Assembly: GCA_002501605.1 (NCBI GenBank)
Contig: DANW01000030.1
Location: forward strand, 31,004 to 95,003
DNA length: 64,000 nucleotides
Source: Euryarchaeota archaeon UBA28
GTDB lineage: Archaea; Thermoplasmatota; Poseidoniia; Poseidoniales; Thalassarchaeaceae
Direction: 5' to 3'
Below the pieces are notes generated by a model. That model searched no databases and was not told the DNA's origin. It saw only the letters and a list, made by a program, of their open reading frames with translations. Numbering within the stretch: the first letter of the stretch is position 1; each line of letters opens with the position of its first letter. Shown here one piece after another: positions 1 through 8,792 of the stretch. The translations under genes were made by a program, and so were the position numbers.

Positions 1-1
1 G

Positions 2-2269
2 GTAACCACGAACTTCTCCACACTCGCTTTATCAGGACATTACATTGAATATACGATGTATCCGCCTCCATATGCCACCATTATTGAGGTGAATGAGCCG
101 GCTGAAATATTCCAGCCAGCGAGTGAGCAATCGCGACTTACAGCTGCAAGGATTTCACTTGATAATCTGAATGGGGGACCTGAAGGGGAACCAGTTTCCT
201 CAGACTTGCTTGCAGTACTTGGAAATGATCGCGATAATCAGGATTGGAGTATCTTCTCCGGCCCTTCGTTAAGTCTCGATCTTCAAATAGATCTGAGGGA
301 CGGTATGAACAGCCGTGTGGATTTAGGAATCGAAATACATCACCTTAGTGCTGAAACTCTTGAACAATGGGGGCTGAATCTGGAAACCTCGAGAATAAAC
401 CTAAGCTCGGTAACCTCAGACGGAATCAGGATGTTTCATTCTGAGATGGGCATTGATGTTGATCAGATCCTATCATCGCTTCCCATCAACTCGCTTTCCG
501 ACTCATTCTCCCGTTCTCTGGGAGTGGATGTAGCGTTTCAGACTCCATTGTTCTCCCCAACAAACCACTCTGGAGGGATCATGTTCCTTCACAGGCCAGG
601 TGAAACTTGTGAGGAGGAAGTGTCCTATAGATACTGTCTAGGGACAACTGGTTCAATGTCCAGTACATATCCAATAACGCTACAATCCAGTACTCTGCCG
701 TCAGAAATGCAGATTTCGAGCATCCTAGCCGAATTAATTCAGTATTCAGGGGGGGATGCTTCCACAATCGACCTTTCAAAGATGGACGATGAAGATTTAG
801 CTACGATGATGAGCTTCCTGAGAGCAGAATTCGAAGTTGATCTGGACTTCATTAGTGACCTACTTCCCACTGACTTTCCTTCTTCAGAGATAAGCGTGAT
901 AATTCACTTGCCAGAATGGTTGCAATCCACTGGAATAAATACGGATTCCTTGGAATTTTCCTCGATAAACGGCCACAGCACGGCCCGAGACATCGAAATT
1001 ACCGGGTCTAGGCCGTTTGACTGGATGCATTCAATCTGCAGGACTTCTGACCCATGCGAGGAGGACAGTATCGACCTTATTTGTGCCCCGACACAGAAGA
1101 CCTGCGTCTCTTTCTTAGTTCAGGTTGATATTTCCAAAGTATCTATCCATGAGTTGACTGGCTCAGTTTCAATAGAATTCACCTCTGATATCGTCTTAGA
1201 GATTTACAGACTAGGGTTAGATTTGGAAATCGATGGTGTCGAAATGTCGCCAATCCCGTCAGACGCCATAAGGAGGATTCTGGTTATGGGAGATCGTACA
1301 GAGGGAGGATTACTAGCTGGTTCTGAGATTGAAGCAACGATCGATTTCGGTGTGGGAGAGCCGATAGAATTCGAAGTATCAAATGCGGGCCTCAGAAAAC
1401 TCTCCGATCATTTGACCAACTCGTACTCAGAAATGGTGAGTGATTTTGGTACGATATATCTGGATCAGAATGACCTTGGACTGGATGGATTCTCACTTAC
1501 AGCAGACTTGTCTTCGATGCCGTTTCAAGCTGATTTTGGTTCGGTATCGGTCGGCCAAGGACCAACAATCAGTGATGAAGATCCAATCAGACTATCCACC
1601 AAGGTGAGTAACGCAGAACTCATCTTCTCACTCAGACAGGATGAAATTATCGTCGGAATTAACCCCAGATCCCTTTCATCCTTTCCATCCATGGTCATTT
1701 CATCTATTCTCCCAACTCCGGTAATCACCGACTCAGGATTGTTGGTGGATGGTTCAGGGATAAGGCAGAAGGTAACCCCGTTAATGGAGCATACAAACTT
1801 CGGTACAATAAAGTCATCAGCATATATTGAGATTATCTTACCAGATTCCATAAGATTAACTTCGTTTGAAAGCAAGCGGGGACTCGCTGAGATTTCGACC
1901 TCGGAAGGCAGGCAGGTCTTGTCCTACACCATGCCGACTTGTCTCACTGCAGAAACGTGGGATGAGTGCAGTAGCAGTCGAAATTCAGACATAATCACTT
2001 ACTCGGTCGAATTCTCATGGGAATTCTTGATTGGTGAGCTTGCCTCATACATGTTCTTACTTTTTGTCTTCTTGTCACTGATGACAATCAGAATCAGGAG
2101 AAAGAGGAGGGAGAGGAAGGCTAATCGAATCAGAAAATCAAAGGATGTCGAGGATGCCAAATTAGAGAGATTAATGGAGAATGAGTTCGGTAGACTTTCT
2201 GGCAATGTTGCCCTATTGGATGAGACTGAATTGGAGGAACTTACAGTAATCGAAAGTGATAGGGACTGA
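2..2269 (+). CDS. Large single-span membrane protein, unknown function (5' partial)
   Basis: I do not recognise the family. The frame is open from base 2 with no stop before the first ATG at 56, so the true start probably lies upstream and the N-terminus, possibly with a signal peptide, is missing. About 660 residues of beta-rich, Ser/Asp/Glu-rich sequence carry clustered cysteine pairs around residues 185-195 and 325-360 (counted from the ATG at 56), consistent with disulphides outside the cell. One hydrophobic segment near residues 665-685 is followed by a strongly basic Arg/Lys stretch and an acidic cytoplasmic tail of about 45 residues. This gives a type I topology: extracellular domain, one membrane span, short cytosolic tail. 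It ends one base before the convergent uvrC stop. The topology is well supported; the function is not. Confidence 0.8.
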   Translation, partial: VTTNFSTLALSGHYIEYTMYPPPYATIIEVNEPAEIFQPASEQSRLTAARISLDNLNGGPEGEPVSSDLLAVLGNDRDNQDWSIFSGPSLSLDLQIDLRDGMNSRVDLGIEIHHLSAETLEQWGLNLETSRINLSSVTSDGIRMFHSEMGIDVDQILSSLPINSLSDSFSRSLGVDVAFQTPLFSPTNHSGGIMFLHRPGETCEEEVSYRYCLGTTGSMSSTYPITLQSSTLPSEMQISSILAELIQYSGGDASTIDLSKMDDEDLATMMSFLRAEFEVDLDFISDLLPTDFPSSEISVIIHLPEWLQSTGINTDSLEFSSINGHSTARDIEITGSRPFDWMHSICRTSDPCEEDSIDLICAPTQKTCVSFLVQVDISKVSIHELTGSVSIEFTSDIVLEIYRLGLDLEIDGVEMSPIPSDAIRRILVMGDRTEGGLLAGSEIEATIDFGVGEPIEFEVSNAGLRKLSDHLTNSYSEMVSDFGTIYLDQNDLGLDGFSLTADLSSMPFQADFGSVSVGQGPTISDEDPIRLSTKVSNAELIFSLRQDEIIVGINPRSLSSFPSMVISSILPTPVITDSGLLVDGSGIRQKVTPLMEHTNFGTIKSSAYIEIILPDSIRLTSFESKRGLAEISTSEGRQVLSYTMPTCLTAETWDECSSSRNSDIITYSVEFSWEFLIGELASYMFLLFVFLSLMTIRIRRKRRERKANRIRKSKDVEDAKLERLMENEFGRLSGNVALLDETELEELTVIESDRD

Positions 2270-2270
2270 C

Positions 2271-3998
2271 TCATCTGTCGTAGTGTTCCCTAATTTTCTG
2301 AGCCATTAAAGTGCCTATTCCATTAACCGCCTTCAATTCATCAACACTAGCATGCTCGATACCCCTGCTCCCACCGAAATGCCTTAGCAGAGACTGTATT
2401 TTCTTGGCCCCCAAACCATCAATCTCTTCCAAAGGATCGCTGATTGAGCTCTTTCGCCTCCTCTTACTGTGGTACTGGTTGACGAATCGATGCGCCTCAT
2501 CCCTAGAATGTATCAGAACTCTTCCTCGCCTATCCAGAATTACTGGTTCTTTGCCCTCAATAAAAAGAGTCTCTTCTCTCTTTGCTAGAGCCGCCAACAC
2601 AAATTTTCCAGATAGATTGTTTTCTATTAGTGACCTAGTAATCGTAGAAAGGTGGGTCTCCCCTCCATCCAGAAGGAGTAAGTCGGGCCATTCTTTTTGC
2701 TTCTTGGCCCATCTTATCACAGACTCCTCCATCATCCTTAGATCATCTTCCCAATCCCCCCTGATTTTGTAAGTTCTGTACTCCTTCTTAGATGGCCTCC
2801 CGTGTCTGAAAACCACCGACGCCCCTACTCTTTCGGAGCCCATTAGCTGTGCCATGTCGAAGCACACAATATGATTCATAGAACTAATACCAAGCAACTC
2901 AGCGCAATCGTTAGCAGCTCTTTGCTCTAGGCTACCAGAGCTGTTCTTCTGAGCACTCACAACCAGAATCTCCGCATTCCTATCGGCCATCATCCTGAGC
3001 TTGGACAAGTCCCCCCTCAGAGGAACCCGGGCCTCAAATGCACCACCTCTCCTTCCCTTCAACCACATCTTCGTAGCCTCTCCTATTTCCGTGGGAAGAA
3101 GAAGGATCTTTGGTGGCCTCCTGTGGGCATAGTGTTCTGATAGAACGAGTGAAACAGACTCGGAAACATCTCCTCGATGAATCAATGGATATTCGGTCTT
3201 GCCTTGTACTACCCCCCCCTTAGCATGCAGAATAACTACAATCCCGGTATCTCCGAGAGATGAGAATCCTATTGCATCACAATCTTGGTAGAATCTGCTG
3301 TGTATTATCTGATGTGAAAGACTACTCTGAATGGAAGCAATCATGTCTCTGAAATAGGCCGCTCTCTCATAGTTGAGACTCTCCGATGCCTCGTCCATCT
3401 CTTTTTGTAGGGAACGGGTTAGTACAGTCGCGTTACCGTCCAATACGCCTGTTACCGCTCTAACTATGTTCGGATATCCCTCCGGGTCGTAGCAGGGGCC
3501 CTTACAGAGGTTGATGTGCATCGCAAGACAACCCTCATCGCCCTTGCAACTCTTGTCTCTTATACCGAATTGCTCCCTAAGTAACTGTATGATTCTCTTG
3601 GCGGCTCCGGCGTTGGTGAATGGCCCCCAAGACCTTGAACCTTCAGGGGGGTGACGAGTGTACATTATCCTCGGGTATTCCTCCTTGGTCAGAGAGATGT
3701 AGGGGTAAGACTTGTCATCCTTGAGTCTGGAGTTGAATTTGGGCTTGTGCTCCTTGATTAGATGTCTCTCCAGAGTCAGAGCTTCTGAGGGACTTTTTGT
3801 CACAATGAAGTCTACCTCATCAGCCTGTTCAATCAGTCTCGGTACCATCACCCGACCGTCACTCCCAGAGAAGTAAGATGCCACCCTGCTCCTGATTTCA
3901 GTAGCCTTACCGACATACATCACCCGACCGTCATTGTTCCTGAATAGGTACACTCCAGGCTTGCGCGGGAGGTCCAAAGATCCCTTCTCAACTGCCAT
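2271..3998 (-). CDS. uvrC: Excinuclease ABC subunit C
   Basis: UvrC makes both incisions flanking a DNA lesion in UvrABC nucleotide excision repair. The N-terminal GIY-YIG nuclease is visible (PGVYLF, then MYVGKATEIRSRV), followed by the Cys-rich block CKGDEGCLAMHINLCKGPC, a UVR helical pair (LNYERAAYFRDMI), the RNase H-like UvrC domain (LLLLDGGETHL) and tandem helix-hairpin-helix motifs at the C-terminus (EIDGLGAKKIQSLL, LKAVNGIGTLMAQKI). At about 575 residues it is normal length. The frame extends to a GTG at 4061, but the ATG at 3998 starts where UvrC proteins usually begin and leaves room for a divergent promoter, so I prefer it. UvrABC is bacterial in origin and patchy among archaea. uvrA and uvrB are not in this window. 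Confidence 0.96.
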   Translation of the reverse strand: MAVEKGSLDLPRKPGVYLFRNNDGRVMYVGKATEIRSRVASYFSGSDGRVMVPRLIEQADEVDFIVTKSPSEALTLERHLIKEHKPKFNSRLKDDKSYPYISLTKEEYPRIMYTRHPPEGSRSWGPFTNAGAAKRIIQLLREQFGIRDKSCKGDEGCLAMHINLCKGPCYDPEGYPNIVRAVTGVLDGNATVLTRSLQKEMDEASESLNYERAAYFRDMIASIQSSLSHQIIHSRFYQDCDAIGFSSLGDTGIVVILHAKGGVVQGKTEYPLIHRGDVSESVSLVLSEHYAHRRPPKILLLPTEIGEATKMWLKGRRGGAFEARVPLRGDLSKLRMMADRNAEILVVSAQKNSSGSLEQRAANDCAELLGISSMNHIVCFDMAQLMGSERVGASVVFRHGRPSKKEYRTYKIRGDWEDDLRMMEESVIRWAKKQKEWPDLLLLDGGETHLSTITRSLIENNLSGKFVLAALAKREETLFIEGKEPVILDRRGRVLIHSRDEAHRFVNQYHSKRRRKSSISDPLEEIDGLGAKKIQSLLRHFGGSRGIEHASVDELKAVNGIGTLMAQKIREHYDR

Positions 3999-4053
3999 CT
4001 TCGTTGATGCGCCGTAGGTCAACGCCCATGAACCCGTGCCTTGCCTCAGGGCC

Positions 4054-6225
4054 ATGCTCACCAGCTCCCAGATGAGGATCCTCTCTCGGCTGGCAGAGTT
4101 TGGTGACCGCTTGGATAAAGCTTGGGACGTCCCCCGAGAGTTGTCATTACCGGGACTAGCCGAATCTCTTGGAGTAGTCAGATCCGCATTGCACGCCCCG
4201 CTCTCTCAATTGGAATCAGAGGGGCTAATCTCGACTAGAAAGGCACAGGTGATTGGAGGGGGATCAAGGAAGAGGACGGTGGTGAACATTACAACTGAGG
4301 GAAGAAGAGTCATCTCCGAACAAGAACCATCTACTGCTCGGAGGAAAGAAGGAATAATCGGTCCGGCACCAGATCCCATCGTTATCCATGGTCGATATTC
4401 CGAGATTCAAGAAATTTTAGAACTAGTCAAGGAAGGAAGGTCAACAATAATTAGTGGACTACCAGGAATCGGCAAGTCAACACTTGCGAGGGCAGTATCT
4501 TCTGATCTGGATGACCTAGGATGGACGATTAGATGGGCGAATTGCTCATTGGGAACCGATGTAAGGTCAGTTGGAGAAATGTGGTTAGACAAATCTTCCC
4601 CCTCGACTATTGAAGCAATAGTTGAAGCCCTCCCCATGAGTAAAACTCTTCTAGTTCTGGATGAGGCACAGGAATTGCACCCAAGGCATTCGAAGTCTAT
4701 TGGTGACCTTGTCTCAGAAGCATCATCTCGTTGTCCGGTCCTCCTAGTGGTAAGAGCCCCAAACCCACTTGAGATTGAGGAGAAATTCTATGATTTACGT
4801 CTAGAAGGACTAGAGGCTGAGCATGCAGTAAAACTACTATTCGAAGGGACAGATCCAAATACAGCTGAAGCAGTATCAGACTCCCTTGGAGGGCATCCAC
4901 TAGCAATCAGACTTTGGACTCCAGAAGAGGGAGTTCCCGAGAAAACCAAAGCAGTTTTGGATTACGTTAAGGACACTGTAATTAGTAGGCTTTCAGAACA
5001 GGGCATGAAAACTCTGGACGAATTATCCATTGCACCTTTTCCATTGGGTTCTGAAGAGCTAAACTCCGAAGCAGGGATTGCAGAGTTAGACAATTCCGCA
5101 GTTTTGAAGTGGTCGGATGAGCTAATGGAAACACACCATCTCGTCAGAAACGTGAGAAAGGCTACATTGGATCAAGAGACTCTGTCTAGGATGCATCATA
5201 CCGAAGCTAAGAAGTGGTCAGCCAAAGAGGGCGAAAGGGCTAGGAAGATTGAGGCCTATCACAGATCTATGTCAGGTCAAGATGATGATGTAGAATGGAT
5301 AGAGGAAAACATCAGATTAATTTCCATCCACGATAGCTCGATGGCGACAGTAGTGATAGAGAACGCATTGAACCTAAATGATAACCAGAAACTAAGAGGC
5401 GACGCGGCATTACTCGCATTGGATAGAGGAGAGACAAGGATCGCACAGACACATATAGCGAAGATGAATCATGGCCCCTCAAAGAAACTGTTCGAATCAA
5501 GACTGGCTAGGATGGATGGTAAGTTATCTGATGCCCAGAGGCTGGAGGAGGAGGCCATATCTCTGTCCGACCCAAGCCAACGTGCCAGGATCGAGATTTC
5601 GTCAGTAATCAGGAGATTCGATGACAGACTCCCCGGGAGGATGAGTAAATCAGAGTCCGATGGGATACTAAATCAGATTTCCAGAATCAGATTGGATGAG
5701 ATTCCATCGGAAGAGAAGGAATCAGCTATCCTGTCTCTGGAGTTGGTAAAATATGGAATTGCCCTCAATAACTCCGATCTAGCAGGTGCGTCAAAATCTA
5801 GAGCGGAGATTGAATCAAGGGTTTCTGGGGAAGATATTATTTTGGATATCCTAGATACCAAGGCTGCAATCTCGAGAATAGTGGAAGGTAAATTGTCTGA
5901 GGGAGCAATCTCGTCCGCCGAAGACCTAATTTCCAGGATAAGCGATTGTCCCAGTAGAATAAGTGTCATTCATGCAACGCTCGAAGCAGTAGGGACTGAG
6001 ATTCCAGATTGGCTCGCTAGTGCCCATAGAGAATCATGTATGTATAATCTCAGGGAGGATATCCCGTCTCACAGAAGACTGTCTGCACATAGGTGGTACT
6101 GGAGGGGAATTATGGAACCATCTAACCGGATCTCACACTGGACCGAGGCCATAAGCAGATTCAAAGCAGCTGAATGCAGAAATGCTGCCAACGACCTCCT
6201 CGCTATGTTGTCCAAGGGAATCTAG
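4054..6225 (+). CDS. N-terminal wHTH fused to a STAND/NACHT-like ATPase
   Basis: A probable signal-responsive regulator of about 723 residues. A winged-helix domain occupies roughly the first 90 residues (LAESLGVVRSALHAPLSQLE, then a basic wing). An AAA/STAND NTPase follows, with Walker A (GLPGIGKST) near residue 140 and Walker B (LLVLDEAQEL) near 205, then LLVVRAP as a candidate sensor strand. The C-terminal 330 residues are helical and look like an alpha-solenoid, though I cannot assign a named repeat. The order resembles MalT-type STAND regulators, but with the DNA-binding domain at the N-terminus. The frame opens with a GTG at 4036; the ATG at 4054 avoids overlap with uvrC. The gene shares its TAG stop with the convergent protease gene through a CTAG palindrome. 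Ligand and targets are unknown. A defence-type STAND NTPase is an alternative, but no effector domain is visible. Confidence 0.8.
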   Translation: MLTSSQMRILSRLAEFGDRLDKAWDVPRELSLPGLAESLGVVRSALHAPLSQLESEGLISTRKAQVIGGGSRKRTVVNITTEGRRVISEQEPSTARRKEGIIGPAPDPIVIHGRYSEIQEILELVKEGRSTIISGLPGIGKSTLARAVSSDLDDLGWTIRWANCSLGTDVRSVGEMWLDKSSPSTIEAIVEALPMSKTLLVLDEAQELHPRHSKSIGDLVSEASSRCPVLLVVRAPNPLEIEEKFYDLRLEGLEAEHAVKLLFEGTDPNTAEAVSDSLGGHPLAIRLWTPEEGVPEKTKAVLDYVKDTVISRLSEQGMKTLDELSIAPFPLGSEELNSEAGIAELDNSAVLKWSDELMETHHLVRNVRKATLDQETLSRMHHTEAKKWSAKEGERARKIEAYHRSMSGQDDDVEWIEENIRLISIHDSSMATVVIENALNLNDNQKLRGDAALLALDRGETRIAQTHIAKMNHGPSKKLFESRLARMDGKLSDAQRLEEEAISLSDPSQRARIEISSVIRRFDDRLPGRMSKSESDGILNQISRIRLDEIPSEEKESAILSLELVKYGIALNNSDLAGASKSRAEIESRVSGEDIILDILDTKAAISRIVEGKLSEGAISSAEDLISRISDCPSRISVIHATLEAVGTEIPDWLASAHRESCMYNLREDIPSHRRLSAHRWYWRGIMEPSNRISHWTEAISRFKAAECRNAANDLLAMLSKGI

Positions 6226-8219
6226 CTTCCTTCCTCGAAGCCATCCTCAGTAACGATGTCCCCGACTACCTCTTCAATCTCATCGTCCGGGTAGTCTTCA
6301 CTATCAATCAACCTCTCAAGCTTGGCCCACTGGAATCCTGCTACGATAAGGGCGACCAAAAGGAGTATTGCGATGAATGACAGAACTCCAAAGATCACCA
6401 CTCCCATAGAATCCCCCTCGCCAGACTCCTGTGCCTTCTCTTCGCCAACGATGTAAATTGCTGTGGCCAAGTTCGTAGAGGACTCGGCCCCAGATATTGC
6501 CCTAACCAGAATCACCTGCGACCCCTCGATAGTATTGTTGGGGAGGTACTGGAGTCTGTCAACCAGGAGGCTGTGTGAGACTTCAAAATCCGTTTCTCCA
6601 GGATTAAACTCAGGGAGGTCCATCCAGTTGTCACGCATGTCCCATGTCCTCCATTGAACACGTTGTATTCCGCCTTCCAAATTGTAGGAAATGGAATCTC
6701 CAGGATTAATCCAGACCCTATTGTCGATACCGTAATCACTTGCCAAGGTAACATTCAGAGTGAGACTCAGCTCGTAGTTGTAATTCGCAGCCTCTTCGAC
6801 TGCTGGCTGGGCGTTGACATGTCCGTGACCATACACGTTATTCTGACGATTTTTTGGAATTGCATCCTCAGCACAGGGCTCGTTTGCCAACATGTAATGG
6901 CATTCTCGATATGTGGCAGTCTCCTGCATTATGTTTCGAATATCAAAGGGACTCAGATCAGGATTAGCTTGGTACATTAGAACGGCGACACCAGCCGCGC
7001 CTGGGGTTGCCATGCTAGTTCCGGAGAGCGCTACATAGCCGTCTCCCGTATTTGCGTCTGGGGCATTAACACTACTTCCTACAAATGCCACGTTTGGTTT
7101 GACCCTACCCTCCTCTGTCGGGCCTTGGCTTGAATATACAGCGATTGCAGTATTTTTGTCTAGTGAACCTACGGTAATAACGTCCTCCGCGCTTCCTGGT
7201 GTCCCAATCGTTGCGGTCCCTCCACTGTTTCCAGCTGCAATGAAAAGAGTGACTCCGGCCCTCATCATTTCGTTTGCCATCCTGTTAACCGACTCTTCTT
7301 CCGAAGAAGTCCATTCTATTGCTCCTGTGAGAGCTCCTAGACTCATGCTAGCTGCTCTGATATTGAATTCATGCCTCTTCTCAACAGTCCATTCCATTCC
7401 GGCCATGACTGCGGCGAAAGATCCGCTTCCACCACCGTCTAGCACCTTGACACCAACCAAATTTGCCCGAGGGGCCACGCCAATGTGCCGGTAATCAGGG
7501 GCGCCCGTACCAGCGGTGATACCTGCACAGTGAGTGCCATGCCCGTTGTCATCATAGGGGAATATCTCCGTTCCATTCGTCGCCCCGGGATTATTTATGG
7601 CGTCATAGAATGCTACGATTTTGGGGTCATTTGTCGTGTTGTCATCATCCAAATCGTCCAGAGCGGTGTGGTTACCGTCGATTCCAGTATCAATTATTGC
7701 CATTGTCACTCCTTCACCGGTGTAACCAGTGTCCTGCCATACCAAATCAACACCGTGAGCTGGAACGACATCCTCCATCTGAATCCCGAGTATTCCGTCC
7801 AGCTCTACGAAAACAACGCCTGGAAGATCGACTAGCTCGTGAATTCTGTTCAACTCCACGGTCCCTGCGATTGAATCAATTAGCCAGTATCTAAACTCCA
7901 ACTCGAAGTCGACCTCACTAGACAACATCTTCTCATCATCTTCCGTCGGGGTGTGATCAAAGTCGACTATGACGGATATTCTGCCATTTTCATCTAGGTA
8001 GTCGTGTTGATTGTTCTGGGCTGCAATCCAAATAGCATCATGGACGAAATCACCGTCTAAGTCCATACTTGTATCCATCCACCATTTCTCATCCGTGGGC
8101 GAATCCTCATTGAATGGAGAGGAACTGGCAGTGACAATGGTTGGAAGAAGCATCATCAAGAAGAAGACCAATGAGGCCATCTTCCTCCTTGTCTCAGCCT
8201 CAAATAACGCACCACTCAT
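6222..8219 (-). CDS. Secreted, membrane-anchored subtilisin-like serine protease (S8)
   Basis: An extracellular protease of 665 residues. A signal peptide (basic RRK then a hydrophobic stretch, residues 11-31) precedes a propeptide-like region up to about residue 150. The catalytic triad is intact: Asp177 in AIIDTGIDG, His227 in DNGHGTH, Ser402 in SGTSMATP; the oxyanion Asn331 is in AAGNSGG. A beta-rich C-terminal region of about 160 residues leads to a transmembrane helix (residues about 605-630, GVVIFGVLSFIAILLLVALIV) and an acidic cytosolic tail. The enzyme should therefore act at the outer cell face, releasing peptides from protein. Its ATG overlaps the stop of the upstream Lrp-like gene as ATGA, so the three genes are probably one transcript. 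Confidence 0.95.
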   Translation of the reverse strand: MSGALFEAETRRKMASLVFFLMMLLPTIVTASSSPFNEDSPTDEKWWMDTSMDLDGDFVHDAIWIAAQNNQHDYLDENGRISVIVDFDHTPTEDDEKMLSSEVDFELEFRYWLIDSIAGTVELNRIHELVDLPGVVFVELDGILGIQMEDVVPAHGVDLVWQDTGYTGEGVTMAIIDTGIDGNHTALDDLDDDNTTNDPKIVAFYDAINNPGATNGTEIFPYDDNGHGTHCAGITAGTGAPDYRHIGVAPRANLVGVKVLDGGGSGSFAAVMAGMEWTVEKRHEFNIRAASMSLGALTGAIEWTSSEEESVNRMANEMMRAGVTLFIAAGNSGGTATIGTPGSAEDVITVGSLDKNTAIAVYSSQGPTEEGRVKPNVAFVGSSVNAPDANTGDGYVALSGTSMATPGAAGVAVLMYQANPDLSPFDIRNIMQETATYRECHYMLANEPCAEDAIPKNRQNNVYGHGHVNAQPAVEEAANYNYELSLTLNVTLASDYGIDNRVWINPGDSISYNLEGGIQRVQWRTWDMRDNWMDLPEFNPGETDFEVSHSLLVDRLQYLPNNTIEGSQVILVRAISGAESSTNLATAIYIVGEEKAQESGEGDSMGVVIFGVLSFIAILLLVALIVAGFQWAKLERLIDSEDYPDDEIEEVVGDIVTEDGFEEGS

Positions 8220-8455
8220 ATCTCAGCACCAATCAGTGTCCTAGTCTCCGCGATACCCTCTATTGACCTGATTTCCTGAACAACGCACTTGGTCAATTCC
8301 TCATCATCCTCTGCTTCGACTTTAACGAAAAGGTCATGCATGCCGAAGACAATCCACTGTCCTGAAACGTGCTCTATTTTGGAAACCGCTTCCCTAACAG
8401 AGACCTCGGCCCCGGGCTCGGTAGTAATCAGAACAAACCCGACAGCCATAATCAC
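8216..8455 (-). CDS. Stand-alone Lrp/AsnC ligand-binding (RAM) domain protein
   Basis: A 79-residue protein with the ferredoxin-like fold signature of the Lrp/AsnC effector-binding domain: GFVLITTEPG, a helix, VFGMHDLFVKVEAED, a helix, then IRSIEGIAETRTLIG. It has no DNA-binding HTH, so it resembles the stand-alone RAM proteins known in archaea and bacteria that bind amino acids or modulate full-length Lrp regulators. The frame opens with GTG at 8455, overlapping the previous stop as GTGA; an ATG lies two codons later. It lies between a second RAM protein and a secreted protease in one tight operon. A link between amino-acid sensing and peptide supply is inference. Confidence 0.85.
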   Translation of the reverse strand: MIMAVGFVLITTEPGAEVSVREAVSKIEHVSGQWIVFGMHDLFVKVEAEDDEELTKCVVQEIRSIEGIAETRTLIGAEI

Positions 8456-8685
8456 ACCTCTACCGCAATTAGAGTCTCAGTCCTGACTACTCCCTCTATC
8501 GATCTCATCTGACCTATCAGTGTCCTAGCCATCTGTTGCTCGTCTTCGAAATCAATGCGAGCAACCAGATCATATTCCCCATAAGAAACATGGGTCTCTG
8601 AAACGGCTTCAAGATCCAGAAGTGTTAGGTATACGTCCAATTCTTTCTGAGGGGCGGTTTTAATCAGGACGAACGCAGTACTCAC
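8452..8685 (-). CDS. Stand-alone Lrp/AsnC ligand-binding (RAM) domain protein, first gene of the protease operon
   Basis: Paralogue of the next gene: STAFVLIKTAPQ, a helix, VSYGEYDLVARIDFED, a helix, then MRSIEGVVRTETLIAV. The frame stays open up to an ATG at 8751, but alignment with the paralogue and with typical RAM domains puts the start at the GTG at 8685 (about 77 residues); the extra 22 residues (WSLWDRRGHKQEV...) look like leader sequence. There is no HTH. Two RAM domains made as separate chains could form a hetero-oligomer, since these domains normally assemble into dimers and octamers. The effector is unknown. Confidence 0.8.
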   Translation of the reverse strand: MSTAFVLIKTAPQKELDVYLTLLDLEAVSETHVSYGEYDLVARIDFEDEQQMARTLIGQMRSIEGVVRTETLIAVEV

Positions 8686-8792
8686 AACAACCCCAACTCT
8701 CCCCAATACTTCCTGCTTATGACCTCTCCTATCCCATAAACTCCAACTCAATGGTACGAAGGGATAACATGGAATGAGTCAACCCAAAGCAT

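Noticed and set aside
4036..6225. A defence island built on the STAND ATPase
   Set aside because: The neighbours are uvrC and a secreted protease; no nuclease, TIR, toxin or other effector is adjacent.
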